From: Kistimonas sp964291505
GTDB taxonomy: Bacteria > Pseudomonadota > Gammaproteobacteria > Pseudomonadales > Endozoicomonadaceae
Direction: 5' to 3'
Assembly: GCA_964291505.2 (NCBI GenBank)
Contig: OZ220199.1
Span: 806,001-870,000 of the forward strand
Length of the DNA stretch: 64,000 nucleotides
A program made the position numbers and the translations under genes. Shown piece after piece: positions 32,708 through 41,850 of this stretch. Every line of letters begins with the position of its first letter. The stretch's first letter is position 1. Below the pieces are notes generated by a model. It made no database searches, was not told the origin of the DNA, and saw nothing but the letters and a program-made list of their open reading frames with translations.

Positions 32708-34510
32708 TCAGACGTCGCCGAAGTTAGCTTCTTCCATCGTCATCAGGTTATCCGCACCAGACTCAATGCAGGCCTTGTGAGTACGGGTCCGTGGCAGGAT
32801 ACGCTGGAAGTAGAACTGCGCGGTCTGCACCTTGGCCTGATAGAAACCTTCTTCTGTCGTGCCTTCTGCCAGCTTCTGCTTGGCAATCCGCACCATGTCA
32901 GCCCAGAAGTAGGCCAGGCAGGCGTAACCGGAGTACATCAGGAAATCGACGGCGGCAGCACCGACCTCATCCCGATTCTTCATGGCAGCCATGCCCACTT
33001 TCATGGTCAGGTCACCCCACTCCTTGTTCAGAGCAGTCAACGGCTCTATGAATTCCTTCAGGTCTTCATTGTCAGCGTTTTCCTTGCAGAACTTGTGCAC
33101 AACCTTGGTGAAGGCTTTCAGCGATTCACCCTGGGTCATCAGCACCTTACGTCCCAGCAGATCCAGCGCCTGGATACCGGTCGTACCTTCATACAGCAGG
33201 GCAATACGGCAGTCACGTACGTTCTGCTCCATGCCCCACTCGCTGATAAAGCCGTGACCACCGTAGCACTGAACACCCAGGTTGGCGGCTTCGAAACCGG
33301 TTTCTGTGATGAATGCCTTGATGATCGGGGTCAGGAAGCCCAGCATCTGGTCAGCGGCCTTGCAGGCTTCTTCATCTTCACTGTGCGCCTGAACGTCTAC
33401 CAGGCGCGCAGCGTAGTAAGCCAGTGCACGGTTACCTTCGGCAAAGGCCTTGATGGTCAGCAGCATCCGACGAACATCCGGATGTACGATGATCGGGTCA
33501 GCCGGACCATTCGGGTTCTTGGGACCGGTCAGGGCACGCATCTGCAGACGCTCACGGGCATAACGCAGTGCCCCCTGATGCGCGATCTCAGCATGGGCCA
33601 GACCTTGCAGACCAGTACCCAGACGCGCCGTGTTCATGAAGGTGAACATGCAGTTCAGACCTTTGTTCGGCGGGCCGATCAGGAAACCGGTTGCGCCGTC
33701 AAAGTTCATGACACAGGTCGCGTTACCGTGGATACCCATCTTGTGCTCAAGGGAACCACAGCTGACGGCGTTACGCTCACCCGCACTGCCATCACCATTC
33801 GGCAGACACTTAGGTACAATAAACAGTGAAATACCCTTGGTGCCTTCCGGCGCATCAGGGAGACGTGCCAGTACGATATGAACGATATTGTCCGCCATAT
33901 CGTGCTCACCGGCAGAAATGAAGATCTTAGTACCGGAAACCTTATAGCTGCCATCCGCCTGAGGCTCAGCCTTGGTTCTCAGCATGCCCAGATCCGTACC
34001 ACAGTGAGGCTCGGTCAGGCACATGGTGCCGGTCCATTCACCGGAAACCAGTTTGGTCAGGTAAGTTTCCTGTTGTTCCGGTGTTCCATGCGCACTCAGG
34101 GTGTTCATCGCGCCATGGCTCAGACCGGGGTACATACCCCAGGACCAGTTGGCTTCACCGATCATCTCGCTCATAACCAGGTTGAGCGACTCTGGCAGGC
34201 CCTGACCACCATGATCCGGACTATGCGCCAGCGACGGCCAGCCACCTTCCACAAACTGCTGATAGGCTTCCTTAAAGCCAGTGGGTGTGGTTACACCGTC
34301 TTCCGTCAGGGTGCAGCCTTCCTGATCTCCCACCTGGTTCAGTGGCGCCAAAACCTGTTCACAGAATTTCGCACCTTCATCCAGGATGGCGTTGACCATG
34401 TCCGGGGTGGCGTCTTCCGCACCGGGCAGGGTGGCATAGTGCTCTGGATAGTTCAGCAGTTCGTCGCGAACAAAGCGGATATCGCGAAGGGGGGCCTTGT
34501 ACTCAGGCAT
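32708..34510 (-). CDS. Acyl-CoA dehydrogenase, long FadE type (2)
   Basis: 600 residues, full-length paralogue of the enzyme at 29692-31485. Both begin with the same frame EYKAPLRDIRFV and share MCLTEPHCGTDLG, GTKIFISAGEHDM, GFLIGPPNKGLNCMFTFMN, GGHGFISEWGMEQNVRD and the catalytic glutamate in LYEGTTGIQALDLLGRK. The pair is separated by yqfB, the candidate small RNA and a small membrane protein gene, so in this genome it is interrupted. bioD follows upstream on the same strand after 276 bases. Confidence 0.9.
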   Translation of the reverse strand: MPEYKAPLRDIRFVRDELLNYPEHYATLPGAEDATPDMVNAILDEGAKFCEQVLAPLNQVGDQEGCTLTEDGVTTPTGFKEAYQQFVEGGWPSLAHSPDHGGQGLPESLNLVMSEMIGEANWSWGMYPGLSHGAMNTLSAHGTPEQQETYLTKLVSGEWTGTMCLTEPHCGTDLGMLRTKAEPQADGSYKVSGTKIFISAGEHDMADNIVHIVLARLPDAPEGTKGISLFIVPKCLPNGDGSAGERNAVSCGSLEHKMGIHGNATCVMNFDGATGFLIGPPNKGLNCMFTFMNTARLGTGLQGLAHAEIAHQGALRYARERLQMRALTGPKNPNGPADPIIVHPDVRRMLLTIKAFAEGNRALAYYAARLVDVQAHSEDEEACKAADQMLGFLTPIIKAFITETGFEAANLGVQCYGGHGFISEWGMEQNVRDCRIALLYEGTTGIQALDLLGRKVLMTQGESLKAFTKVVHKFCKENADNEDLKEFIEPLTALNKEWGDLTMKVGMAAMKNRDEVGAAAVDFLMYSGYACLAYFWADMVRIAKQKLAEGTTEEGFYQAKVQTAQFYFQRILPRTRTHKACIESGADNLMTMEEANFGDV

Positions 34511-34786
34511 AGCGTCTACCTCGGGCTATTCTCGTTGTAATCATTCCGACCACCGGAGCGGTCATTACCTGAAGACTGTTCTTATTTACGGCTGTAGTAG
34601 ATAGCGTATTTAAACAAGTGTTTGAAACTTACGTATGAGTGTAGCTCGTGTCAAGGGCATCTCACAACAAAATACGCATTTACACCTAGATGGACTTGCT
34701 ATATTTCGGCGGGCACAGAGGCTCTGGAATCAGTATTTATCATGACTGAACCCAAGCCTCTTAACTGTAGGAAAGATATAAAACGA

Positions 34787-35482
34787 TCAGGCAGGCAAAT
34801 TCAGATATTCTGCAGCAGCAGAAGGGGTTGCAGTATCAAGGTAGGGGACTTCCCCAAGGCAGGGAGCGCCGAGTTCACCTTCCAGAGTGAGGGTATTTTC
34901 CACCAGCCGAGCCATATCCGGCGTTACCGAATTGGCCACCCAACCGGCGATGGTCAGTCCATCCCGTCGAATCGCTTCTGCCGTCAGCAGGGCATGGTTC
35001 AGACAACCCAGTTTCATGCCAACAACCAGGATAACCGGCAACTGCAGCATACGCGCCAGATCCGCCAGAGTTTCCCGGGGATTCAGCGGTACCCGCCAGC
35101 CACCAGCACCTTCCAGCAGAGTGAAATCCGCCCGTTTCATCAATACACCACGACAGATGCCTGCCAATCGATCAGCAGTAATCATACGGCCAGCGTCCTG
35201 CGCAGCAATATGTGGTGCTATAGGAGGAAGGAAAGCGACCGGATTCACCTGTTCATAAGGCATCTCCATGGTCATCACCTGCTGCAGTGCCAGAGCATCA
35301 CCATTTCGCAGCCCCTCAGGAGTCTCTTCGCAACCGGCGGATACTGGCTTTACTGCAGCTGTCGTCAATCCTTTCTGCCGTGCTTTTTCCAGAAGGCCAC
35401 AACTCACCAAGGTTTTACCGGCATCCGTATCCGTTCCTGTGACAAAATACGCTTTAGGCATACAGCTTCCTGTTTTTATCAA
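34787..35482 (-). CDS. bioD: Dethiobiotin synthetase
   Basis: 231 residues. The P loop GTDTDAGKT opens the protein (FVTGTDTDAGKTLVS). The KPVSAGCEE block and the EGAGGWRVPL segment are the substrate and ATP sites of BioD. It closes the ureido ring of dethiobiotin with CO2 and ATP. It is last in bioBFHCD and overlaps bioC by four bases. The 276 bases between it and the second acyl-CoA dehydrogenase start show no gene. Confidence 0.95.
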   Translation of the reverse strand: MIKTGSCMPKAYFVTGTDTDAGKTLVSCGLLEKARQKGLTTAAVKPVSAGCEETPEGLRNGDALALQQVMTMEMPYEQVNPVAFLPPIAPHIAAQDAGRMITADRLAGICRGVLMKRADFTLLEGAGGWRVPLNPRETLADLARMLQLPVILVVGMKLGCLNHALLTAEAIRRDGLTIAGWVANSVTPDMARLVENTLTLEGELGAPCLGEVPYLDTATPSAAAEYLNLPA

Positions 35483-36291
35483 CGGGGTTTGCGCAGCACG
35501 CCGTACACCACCTGATACGTTAGTGGCAGGCCTGCAGGCACACGTAATGTTTCATAAGCGTCGCGAAAGGCCAGTAAACGACGGCGTGTCATCAATCCCT
35601 GCCGAGCACCTTCCGTCACCGTATTCACGCCAAGCGCCCGTAACTCTTTCAGCAGCACGTTCACATCTGGGTAGTGCAATACTTCCGCCTGCTGTTTCAG
35701 GGAACCTGATTCAAAACCGCTGGCTGCGACTTGCTGCGTCTGGACATCCAGGGTTTCGTAATGGTTGATGTGGCTGTAGCCGTCGACCTTGCGCCATGCC
35801 TGGGCTAGCTCCATCAGACTGCCGCTTGCCAGTGAAGAAAAAACGAAATAACCACCCGGTTTCAGGATGCGCTGCACCTCCTGTAAAACAGAGGTCAACG
35901 ATTCACACCACTGGATTGCCAGGCTCGAAAACACCAGATCAAAACAGTCACTCGCAAATGGCAAGGCTTCAATATCGCCGGCACACCATGAAAACGCGGG
36001 AGCCGACAACTGGCGCTGAGCATGCTGGAGCATGCCCATGGCCATATCCATACCGACAACCTGCGCTGTAGGATAGCGTTGTTGCAGTTCTACCGTCTGG
36101 CTTCCTGTTCCCGACCCAAGATCAAGAACGCGTTCAAGCTCCAACGCCGAAGGCAGACCAAGCATGGCCTTGCGAGCCACAATCCGCTGCAACATAGCAG
36201 CACTGTCGTATGTTTTGGCAGCCCGGCTGAAATTCTCCGCTATACGCTGCCGGTGTCGTGGGCAAAGAGCGCTTTCTTTGTATTGGATCAT
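35479..36291 (-). CDS. bioC: Malonyl-ACP O-methyltransferase
   Basis: 270 residues. SAM-binding motif I is VLDLGSGTGSQTVEL, then VVGMDMAMGML, GDIEALPFASDCFDLVFSSLAIQWC and LKPGGYFVFSS. These are BioC hallmarks (FS..A..YD..A.lQ also present as FSRAAKTYDSAAMLQ). It methylates the free carboxyl of malonyl-ACP so that the pimelate chain can be built by fatty acid enzymes. It overlaps bioH upstream and bioD downstream by four bases each. Confidence 0.94.
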   Translation of the reverse strand: MIQYKESALCPRHRQRIAENFSRAAKTYDSAAMLQRIVARKAMLGLPSALELERVLDLGSGTGSQTVELQQRYPTAQVVGMDMAMGMLQHAQRQLSAPAFSWCAGDIEALPFASDCFDLVFSSLAIQWCESLTSVLQEVQRILKPGGYFVFSSLASGSLMELAQAWRKVDGYSHINHYETLDVQTQQVAASGFESGSLKQQAEVLHYPDVNVLLKELRALGVNTVTEGARQGLMTRRRLLAFRDAYETLRVPAGLPLTYQVVYGVLRKPR

Positions 36292-37031
36292 GCGTTCCCC
36301 CGCACCAGTTTATCGATATCGCTGACAATAATGTCAGGTGTTTCTAACCAGAAGGCATGCCCTCCTTCAACGGCTTTAGTTGTGTGTGTTGGATAACGTT
36401 CAGATAATGCCTGACTTAACGAAAACGGCACCAGCGCATCATGCTCTGCCACCCAATGGGTTACCGGACAGGTCAAATCAGCAAGCTGTGAGCGTGTATC
36501 TGCCTCTCGGAGTAATGTCAGAAGTGACGCCAACTGTTCAGCGTCAGGTTCCGATTCAACCAAAACCTTCCGAATAAATCTCACGGTTTCTCGTTGCTGC
36601 TCTCCCCCTTGAGAGCAGAGCATGGCGAATTGTTTCAGTGTCTGAGAGCACGACACAGATACTCCATGCTCAAATTCAGCAAAAACAGTATCAGACATCC
36701 CGCCCTGCCAGTCGTCGCGTTGTACAAAGCAGGGATTGGATGTCAGTGTTAGTAGTCCCTTAACCTGATGGGGATACATAGCGGCAAACAAGGTTGCCAG
36801 TTGTCCGCCCATTGACCAGCCCACCAGAATCACTGAATCGCCCGCCAGGTAGTTGGATAGTGCATCAATCATGGCTGGCCAACTGACGGTATCAACGGTC
36901 AGCCCCTGCCCGTTAAAACCCGGCAAGGAAACGATATCAACCGTATAACAGTCTGATAACTTATCCGCCAGCGGCTGCATCACCCGGGATGGCATTCCCC
37001 AACCCGCGATCAAAACGATCCGCTGTTTCAT
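36288..37031 (-). CDS. bioH: Pimeloyl-ACP methyl ester carboxylesterase
   Basis: 247 residues, alpha/beta hydrolase. Nucleophile S73 in GWSMGGQLA, acid Asp in EHDALVPFS, and base His in EGGHAFWLETP. BioH cuts the methyl ester put on by BioC, ending chain growth at pimeloyl-ACP. Its place between bioF and bioC is the usual one in Pseudomonas-type operons. Overlaps with both neighbours are four bases. Confidence 0.94.
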   Translation of the reverse strand: MKQRIVLIAGWGMPSRVMQPLADKLSDCYTVDIVSLPGFNGQGLTVDTVSWPAMIDALSNYLAGDSVILVGWSMGGQLATLFAAMYPHQVKGLLTLTSNPCFVQRDDWQGGMSDTVFAEFEHGVSVSCSQTLKQFAMLCSQGGEQQRETVRFIRKVLVESEPDAEQLASLLTLLREADTRSQLADLTCPVTHWVAEHDALVPFSLSQALSERYPTHTTKAVEGGHAFWLETPDIIVSDIDKLVRGNA

Positions 37032-38206
37032 ACCGCCACCTCAGGCACTTTTCGAACAACCTTTTCCAAGGTCGTCAATAAGCGGTCAACCTGTTCCAGG
37101 GTATGTGCTGCACTGAAGGTTACCCGTAAACGGGCGCTACCCTGCGGTACCGTGGGCGGCCGAATGGCGGTGACCAGAATACCGTTATCCGCAAGCGCAC
37201 GACTCATTTCTAATGCCCGGTCAGCCGAGCCGACATCAATCGGCTGTATGGGGGTAGACGACGGCATCAAAGGAATACCGAGTGTTTCACATCCGGCACG
37301 AAACCGTTGGATCAAGGTGGCCAGATGCTCACGTCGCCAGGAATCTTTACGCACGATATTGAGGCTGGCACGGGTTGCTTCCGCAATCGCAGGCGGCATG
37401 GCCGTGGTATAAATGTAGGTTCGGGCAAACTGGACCAGAGTTTCTATCAACGCGTCACTGCCCGCCACAAAAGCACCGCCAGTACCGAAGGCTTTACCCA
37501 GTGTGCCCATCAATACAGGCAGGTCATCCTGCGATAAATCAAAATAATCCGCACAACCGCGACCTTCATTGCCAAGGCAACCAAAACCGTGCGCATCATC
37601 CACCATCAACCAGGCATCATGAGAGCGAGTCAGTTTTGATAATTCACGCAATGGTGAAATATCACCATCCATACTGAACACGCCGTCAGTCACTACCAGC
37701 TTTCGGTGTGCTGTTGAGCGCATCAGGCGCTGTTCAAGGTTTTCGCAGTCTGCGTGAAGATAACGCTGGAAACGCGCACCGGATAGTCGTCCGGCATCCA
37801 ATAGGGAGGCGTGGTTCAACCGATCCTGAAAAATAGCATCACTACTGCCCAGCAGTGCACTGATGACACCAAGGTTCGCCATATAGCCTGTTGAGAACAG
37901 CAGTACGCGTGAGCGCCCTGTGAATTCAGCTAATTCCTCTTCCAGCTGATGGTGCGCGCGACTATGACCGACTATAAGGTGGGACGCACCTCCACCGACA
38001 CCGTAAACATCGGTCGCTTTTTTGAATGCGCTGATAACGTCGGGGTGATTCGCCAGACCGAGATAATCATTACTGCAGAAGGCCAGGCAACGCTGGCCGT
38101 CTATCATTAATTCCGGTTCCTGCGGTCCATCCACCAGCAGACGCTGCCGATACAACGACTGCTCACGGCGCTCGGCCAGCGCCGCTTCCAGCGCAAAGGC
38201 TGTCAT
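37028..38206 (-). CDS. bioF: 8-amino-7-oxononanoate synthase
   Basis: 392 residues from the ATG at 38206, four bases after the bioB stop; the frame is open further upstream inside bioB but the family starts at this MTAFALEAALAERR. PLP enzyme of the alpha-oxoamine synthase group. CSNDYLGLANHP lies near the start, DDAHGFGCLG is at the cofactor aspartate, and the lysine is in MGTLGKAFGTGGAF. It joins pimeloyl-ACP and alanine. bioA, the next enzyme in the pathway, is not in this window. Confidence 0.95.
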   Translation of the reverse strand: MTAFALEAALAERREQSLYRQRLLVDGPQEPELMIDGQRCLAFCSNDYLGLANHPDVISAFKKATDVYGVGGGASHLIVGHSRAHHQLEEELAEFTGRSRVLLFSTGYMANLGVISALLGSSDAIFQDRLNHASLLDAGRLSGARFQRYLHADCENLEQRLMRSTAHRKLVVTDGVFSMDGDISPLRELSKLTRSHDAWLMVDDAHGFGCLGNEGRGCADYFDLSQDDLPVLMGTLGKAFGTGGAFVAGSDALIETLVQFARTYIYTTAMPPAIAEATRASLNIVRKDSWRREHLATLIQRFRAGCETLGIPLMPSSTPIQPIDVGSADRALEMSRALADNGILVTAIRPPTVPQGSARLRVTFSAAHTLEQVDRLLTTLEKVVRKVPEVAV

Positions 38207-38210
38207 GGGA

Positions 38211-39269
38211 TTATGCCTGCGCTGCGTCGTAGAAGAATTCGCTATCCTGCTGTGCCTGAATCTGTTCCTGCAGCCGGGCTTCATGCTCAGCTTCAGACTG
38301 GCACTCTTCCCGTTCTTCCGGCTTGATACCCAGGCGTTTGAACAGTTGCATGTCTTTCTGGGCTTCAGGATTTGGCGTGGTCAGCAGTCTTTCACCATAG
38401 AAAATGGAGTTGGCACCGGCGAGGAATGTCAGGGCCTGCATCTCTTCATTCATATTCTCGCGGCCAGCAGACAGGCGAACATGGGACTTCGGCATCATGA
38501 TCCGGGCTACGGCGATGCAGCGAACAAAGTCGAATGGATCAATATCTTCCACATGATCCAGGGGCGTTCCCTCTACCTTGACCAACATATTGATCGGCAC
38601 ACTTTCCGGATGCTCAGGCAAGTTAGCCAGCTGAATCAGTAGGTTGGCTCTATCACGAATCGTTTCACCCATACCTACAATACCGCCACTGCAGATTTTC
38701 ATGCCGGCATCCCGAACATACGACAATGTTTGCAGACGGTCAGAATAGGTGCGTGTGGTAATGATACTGCCGTAGAACTCCGGCGAGGTGTCCAGGTTGT
38801 GGTTGTAATAATCCAGACCTGATTCAGCCAGCGCCTGTGTTTGTTCCTGGGTCAACTTACCCAGGGTCATACAGGTTTCCAATCCCAGCTTCTTGACGCC
38901 TTCCACCATCTTCAACACATAGGGGAAATCTTTCGCCGGCGGATTCTTCCAGGCAGCGCCCATGCAGAAACGGGTTGCACCGGCTTTCTTTGCCAGCTCC
39001 GCTTCTTCCAGCACCTTCTGGACCTGCATCAGCTTTTCCTTGTCCAGCCCGGTGTTGTAATGGCCGCTCTGGGGACAGTACTTGCAGTCTTCCGGGCAAG
39101 CGCCCGTCTTGATGGACAACAGGGTGCTGACCTGAACCCGGTTCGGATCAAAGAACTGCCGGTGAACCTGCTGGGCGCGGAACATCAGATCACTGAAAGG
39201 AAGGGTGAAAAGCTGCTCGACTTCATCAAGGGTCCAGTCACTGCGGACCAGGCTGTCGGTATTATTCAT
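38211..39269 (-). CDS. bioB: Biotin synthase
   Basis: 352 residues. The radical SAM cysteines C58, C62 and C65 lie in GACPEDCKYCPQSGHY. Other family blocks are RFCMGAAWKNPP, LDYYNHNLDTSPEFY, ICSGGIVGMGET and LSAGRENM. It inserts sulfur into dethiobiotin using a second [2Fe-2S] cluster. It is first in the bioBFHCD operon, behind a promoter overlapped by a BirA operator. Confidence 0.96.
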   Translation of the reverse strand: MNNTDSLVRSDWTLDEVEQLFTLPFSDLMFRAQQVHRQFFDPNRVQVSTLLSIKTGACPEDCKYCPQSGHYNTGLDKEKLMQVQKVLEEAELAKKAGATRFCMGAAWKNPPAKDFPYVLKMVEGVKKLGLETCMTLGKLTQEQTQALAESGLDYYNHNLDTSPEFYGSIITTRTYSDRLQTLSYVRDAGMKICSGGIVGMGETIRDRANLLIQLANLPEHPESVPINMLVKVEGTPLDHVEDIDPFDFVRCIAVARIMMPKSHVRLSAGRENMNEEMQALTFLAGANSIFYGERLLTTPNPEAQKDMQLFKRLGIKPEEREECQSEAEHEARLQEQIQAQQDSEFFYDAAQA

Positions 39270-39344
39270 CGTGGCCTTCGGCTGTCGTCATTATCTGCTT
39301 CTGATGCCGTCCCGGTTCGTGCCGAAACCAGCGTTATGGCTCGC

Positions 39345-39399
39345 ATTGTATGACGGCAAGCGCCACTGTCAACCGACCCGACACATCACAGGTTTACAG
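39345..39399 (-). promoter_or_regulatory. bioB promoter overlapped by a BirA operator
   Basis: On the minus strand TTGACA (plus 39367-39372) and TACAAT (plus 39345-39350) with a 16-base gap form a near-consensus promoter for bioB. Over and behind the -35 lie CTGTCAACC (39366-39374) and GGTTTACAG (39391-39399), inverted repeats agreeing in 8 of 9 positions with a 16-base spacer, the BirA operator pattern (TTGTAAACC-N15/16-GGTTTACAA). Biotin-loaded BirA would block the operon. Confidence 0.75.
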
Positions 39400-39516
39400 C
39401 TGGTCATTTATTGACCAGTAAAAATATTCACGCTTCTCTGCAGCCAGCCTGACTTTGTACCACACTGCCTTCTCGTCATGGACGATTTGTGATCTACAAC
39501 CTTAGCAATAAATAAC

Positions 39517-40230
39517 ATGATCCAATCCCTGAAACACAAACTGCAATCATTGATTACATTGTCTTGCCTGTTATGCCGCGATGCCTGTGAATGGCCGAAC
39601 AGGTTATGTCGGGGCTGTATCGACAGCCTGCCTCGCATTCAGCACGCCTGCATGCTTTGCAGTGAACCTCTGCCACATCGGGACGACGGCCACCTGTGCG
39701 GTACCTGCCAGAAACAGGGGCGAGCCTTTGATCGTTGTACGTCAGCATTCCTCTATCAACCGCCTGTATCCGACATGCTGCAACGCCTGAAGTATCATGA
39801 CCAACTGGCCTTTGCGCATCCGCTGGCGACCCAGCTTGCCAACACGCTGCAGACGCATTATCGCGCGGAACCTTTTCCGGAAGTCATTCTGCCCATTCCA
39901 TTACACAGAAAACGGTTATTGCAACGGGGATATAACCAATCTACCGTGCTGGCTCGCCATCTCAGCCGACACATGATGATTCCTACCGACCATCGACTCT
40001 TGAAACGCGTTCAGGCAACCCAGCCTCAGCTCAAACTGACAACCGATCAGCGGCGTCGCAATGTCCGGGGAACATTTACCTGCAAAAGAAACCACTACCG
40101 TCACGTCGCCCTTCTGGATGACATTGTCACAACAGGCGCGACTGTCGAGGAACTCAGTCGATTGCTGAAACGTCAGGGGGTCAGACAAGTCGATGTCTGG
40201 TGTATTGCCAGAACACCACCGGGACGATGA
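39517..40230 (+). CDS. comF: ComF-family amidophosphoribosyltransferase
   Basis: 237 residues. The N-terminal zinc-ribbon cysteines (CLLCRDACEW, CRGC, CMLC, CGTC) are followed by a phosphoribosyltransferase domain with LPIPLHRKRLLQRGYNQ and the PRPP loop LLDDIVTTGATV. The family takes part in natural transformation and, in E. coli (GntX), in use of extracellular DNA. It is divergent from bioB, the common arrangement in Pseudomonas-like genomes. Confidence 0.9.
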   Translation: MIQSLKHKLQSLITLSCLLCRDACEWPNRLCRGCIDSLPRIQHACMLCSEPLPHRDDGHLCGTCQKQGRAFDRCTSAFLYQPPVSDMLQRLKYHDQLAFAHPLATQLANTLQTHYRAEPFPEVILPIPLHRKRLLQRGYNQSTVLARHLSRHMMIPTDHRLLKRVQATQPQLKLTTDQRRRNVRGTFTCKRNHYRHVALLDDIVTTGATVEELSRLLKRQGVRQVDVWCIARTPPGR

Positions 40231-40319
40231 AAGCACCGGGAATACATGAATAAAGACTGCAAGAAGACAGCCCCAAGGTTTAGACTTAGCACACCTTACT
40301 ACAACCTCAGGATGTCCGA

Positions 40320-41312
40320 ATGAGCAATGCTATGCAGAACCATCCCTACGACCCTCTCACTCCCGATACGGTGCTGGATGCGGTCGAGTCTGCGGGCTTG
40401 CTAACCGATGCACGGATACTGGCGCTGAACAGTTATGAAAACCGGGTGTACCAGGTAGGGCTGGAAGATGATGCGCCCGTTATTGCCAAGTTTTACCGCC
40501 CTGGTCGCTGGACCCGACAGCAAATCCAGGAAGAACACGATTTCACATTGGAACTGGCAGAGAATGAGCTGCCCGTTGTCGCACCCATGACACTCCACAC
40601 TGGCAAAACATTGCATGAATACAACGGTTTCCTGTTCTCACTGACGCCACGCCGTGGTGGGCACGCACCGGAACTGGATAACCCCGACCACCTGTTTCAA
40701 CTCGGTCGCCTGATGGGTCGTATTCACAAGATCGGTGAAACCAAGCCGTTTGCCCATCGGCCGGGCATCACCCTGCAACGTTTCGTCAAAGATAGCATTG
40801 CCTATCTGCTGGATAACCAGTTTATTCCTGAGTCTCTGCTACCGGCCTATACCACGCTGACCAATGACCTGGTTGAGAAACTTGAACATATACAACACGC
40901 ATATCACTACAATCTGATTCGCCTGCACGGTGACGCCCACTGCGGAAATATCCTCTGGCGCGATGAATATTTCCACTTCGTCGATTTTGATGACTGCGTT
41001 AACGGCCCTGCGATCCAAGACCTGTGGATGTTTTTGTCTGGTGACCGTAGTAATCAAACGGCACAATTATCCGAGCTGATGGATGGCTACGCGGAATTCA
41101 ACGATTTCAACCCGGTAGAACTGAATCTGATTGAATACTTCCGCACACTACGCATCATCAACTACAGCGCCTGGCTGGCCAGACGCTGGGATGACCCGGC
41201 CTTCCCCATGGCATTCCCCTGGTTCAATTCTGAACGCTATTGGGCCGACCACATCCTGGAGCTACGAGAGCAACTGGCGGCATTAGATGAGCCGGTTCTC
41301 ACGCTCTACTGA
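40320..41312 (+). CDS. srkA: Stress response kinase A (SrkA/YihE/RdoA)
   Basis: 330 residues. Ser/Thr kinase of the aminoglycoside-phosphotransferase fold: NRVYQVGLED (nucleotide loop), IAKFYRPGRW with the lysine, the catalytic loop LIRLHGDAHCGNILW and the metal-binding VDFDDC. E. coli YihE counters stress-induced death linked to MazEF and is regulated by Cpx. The avidin-family gene follows on the same strand after 73 bases and may be co-transcribed. Confidence 0.93.
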   Translation: MSNAMQNHPYDPLTPDTVLDAVESAGLLTDARILALNSYENRVYQVGLEDDAPVIAKFYRPGRWTRQQIQEEHDFTLELAENELPVVAPMTLHTGKTLHEYNGFLFSLTPRRGGHAPELDNPDHLFQLGRLMGRIHKIGETKPFAHRPGITLQRFVKDSIAYLLDNQFIPESLLPAYTTLTNDLVEKLEHIQHAYHYNLIRLHGDAHCGNILWRDEYFHFVDFDDCVNGPAIQDLWMFLSGDRSNQTAQLSELMDGYAEFNDFNPVELNLIEYFRTLRIINYSAWLARRWDDPAFPMAFPWFNSERYWADHILELREQLAALDEPVLTLY

Positions 41313-41385
41313 GTTGCTGCTGCCAGCGAGATAGCCCACAGGCATCTATGCTTAGTCACTTTGAACGATTCAGGTGTAACCATAG

Positions 41386-41832
41386 ATGTCTGCTTATCGA
41401 ACGATCATTCCAGCAACATTGCTCGCTTTCTGCCTCCATAGTCACGCCAGCGCACTCCACTCGGATAATGGTCAGGCGTTTCAGGGTGTCTGGAAAAATC
41501 AGCGTGGCTCAACACTGGAGCTAGGCAATGTGAACGCCATCAGGCCAGCCGGGCAGAACATTATCGAAGGTGTTTTCCATGCTGCAGTAACGGTCACCCC
41601 AGAGTGCGTGGATTATCCCCTGCCTGTATTGGCGACATACAACGATAACGCCATCTCAATGATGATCAATTTTCAACCCTGCGGCTCGCCGTCCGTCGTA
41701 TCCATCTCTGGCTATTTGACAGAAGACGGCCAGCTCGAAACCCATTGGGTCGCCAGAAAGAAAGGCCGCGATGCAGTCAGTTCCTGGTTCTTTAACCGGG
41801 ATGTATATACCCGCGTGACAAGCACTGACTGA
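41386..41832 (+). CDS. Avidin-family secreted protein
   Basis: 148 residues; the signal peptide ends near residue 23 (FCLHSHASA). The mature part lines up with rhizavidin/streptavidin along its whole length: first strand GVWKNQRGS (W36, N38, S42), IIEGVFHAAV, then C74-VDYPLPVL, INFQPC99, ISGYL, THW121VA, SSW134 and RDVYTRV (D139). C74 and C99 fall where dimeric avidins such as rhizavidin have their disulfide. Biotin contacts kept are N38, S42, W121 and D139. Changed are the usual Tyr (F64), the Ser two residues on (A66) and one cavity Trp (F96), so affinity or ligand may differ. It lies about 2.1 kb from bioB. Judged by eye, not by search. Confidence 0.78.
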   Translation: MSAYRTIIPATLLAFCLHSHASALHSDNGQAFQGVWKNQRGSTLELGNVNAIRPAGQNIIEGVFHAAVTVTPECVDYPLPVLATYNDNAISMMINFQPCGSPSVVSISGYLTEDGQLETHWVARKKGRDAVSSWFFNRDVYTRVTSTD

Positions 41833-41850
41833 CACGACCGAAATAGTGGG

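Noticed and set aside
32777..33829. 350-codon plus-strand open frame opposite the second acyl-CoA dehydrogenase
   Set aside because: Shadow of the dehydrogenase coding strand; no motif, no start site, and the minus-strand protein is certain.
34622..35515. 297-codon plus-strand open frame covering bioD
   Set aside because: bioD on the minus strand carries all its catalytic motifs; the plus frame reads as a Gln/Arg/Ser-rich antisense product.
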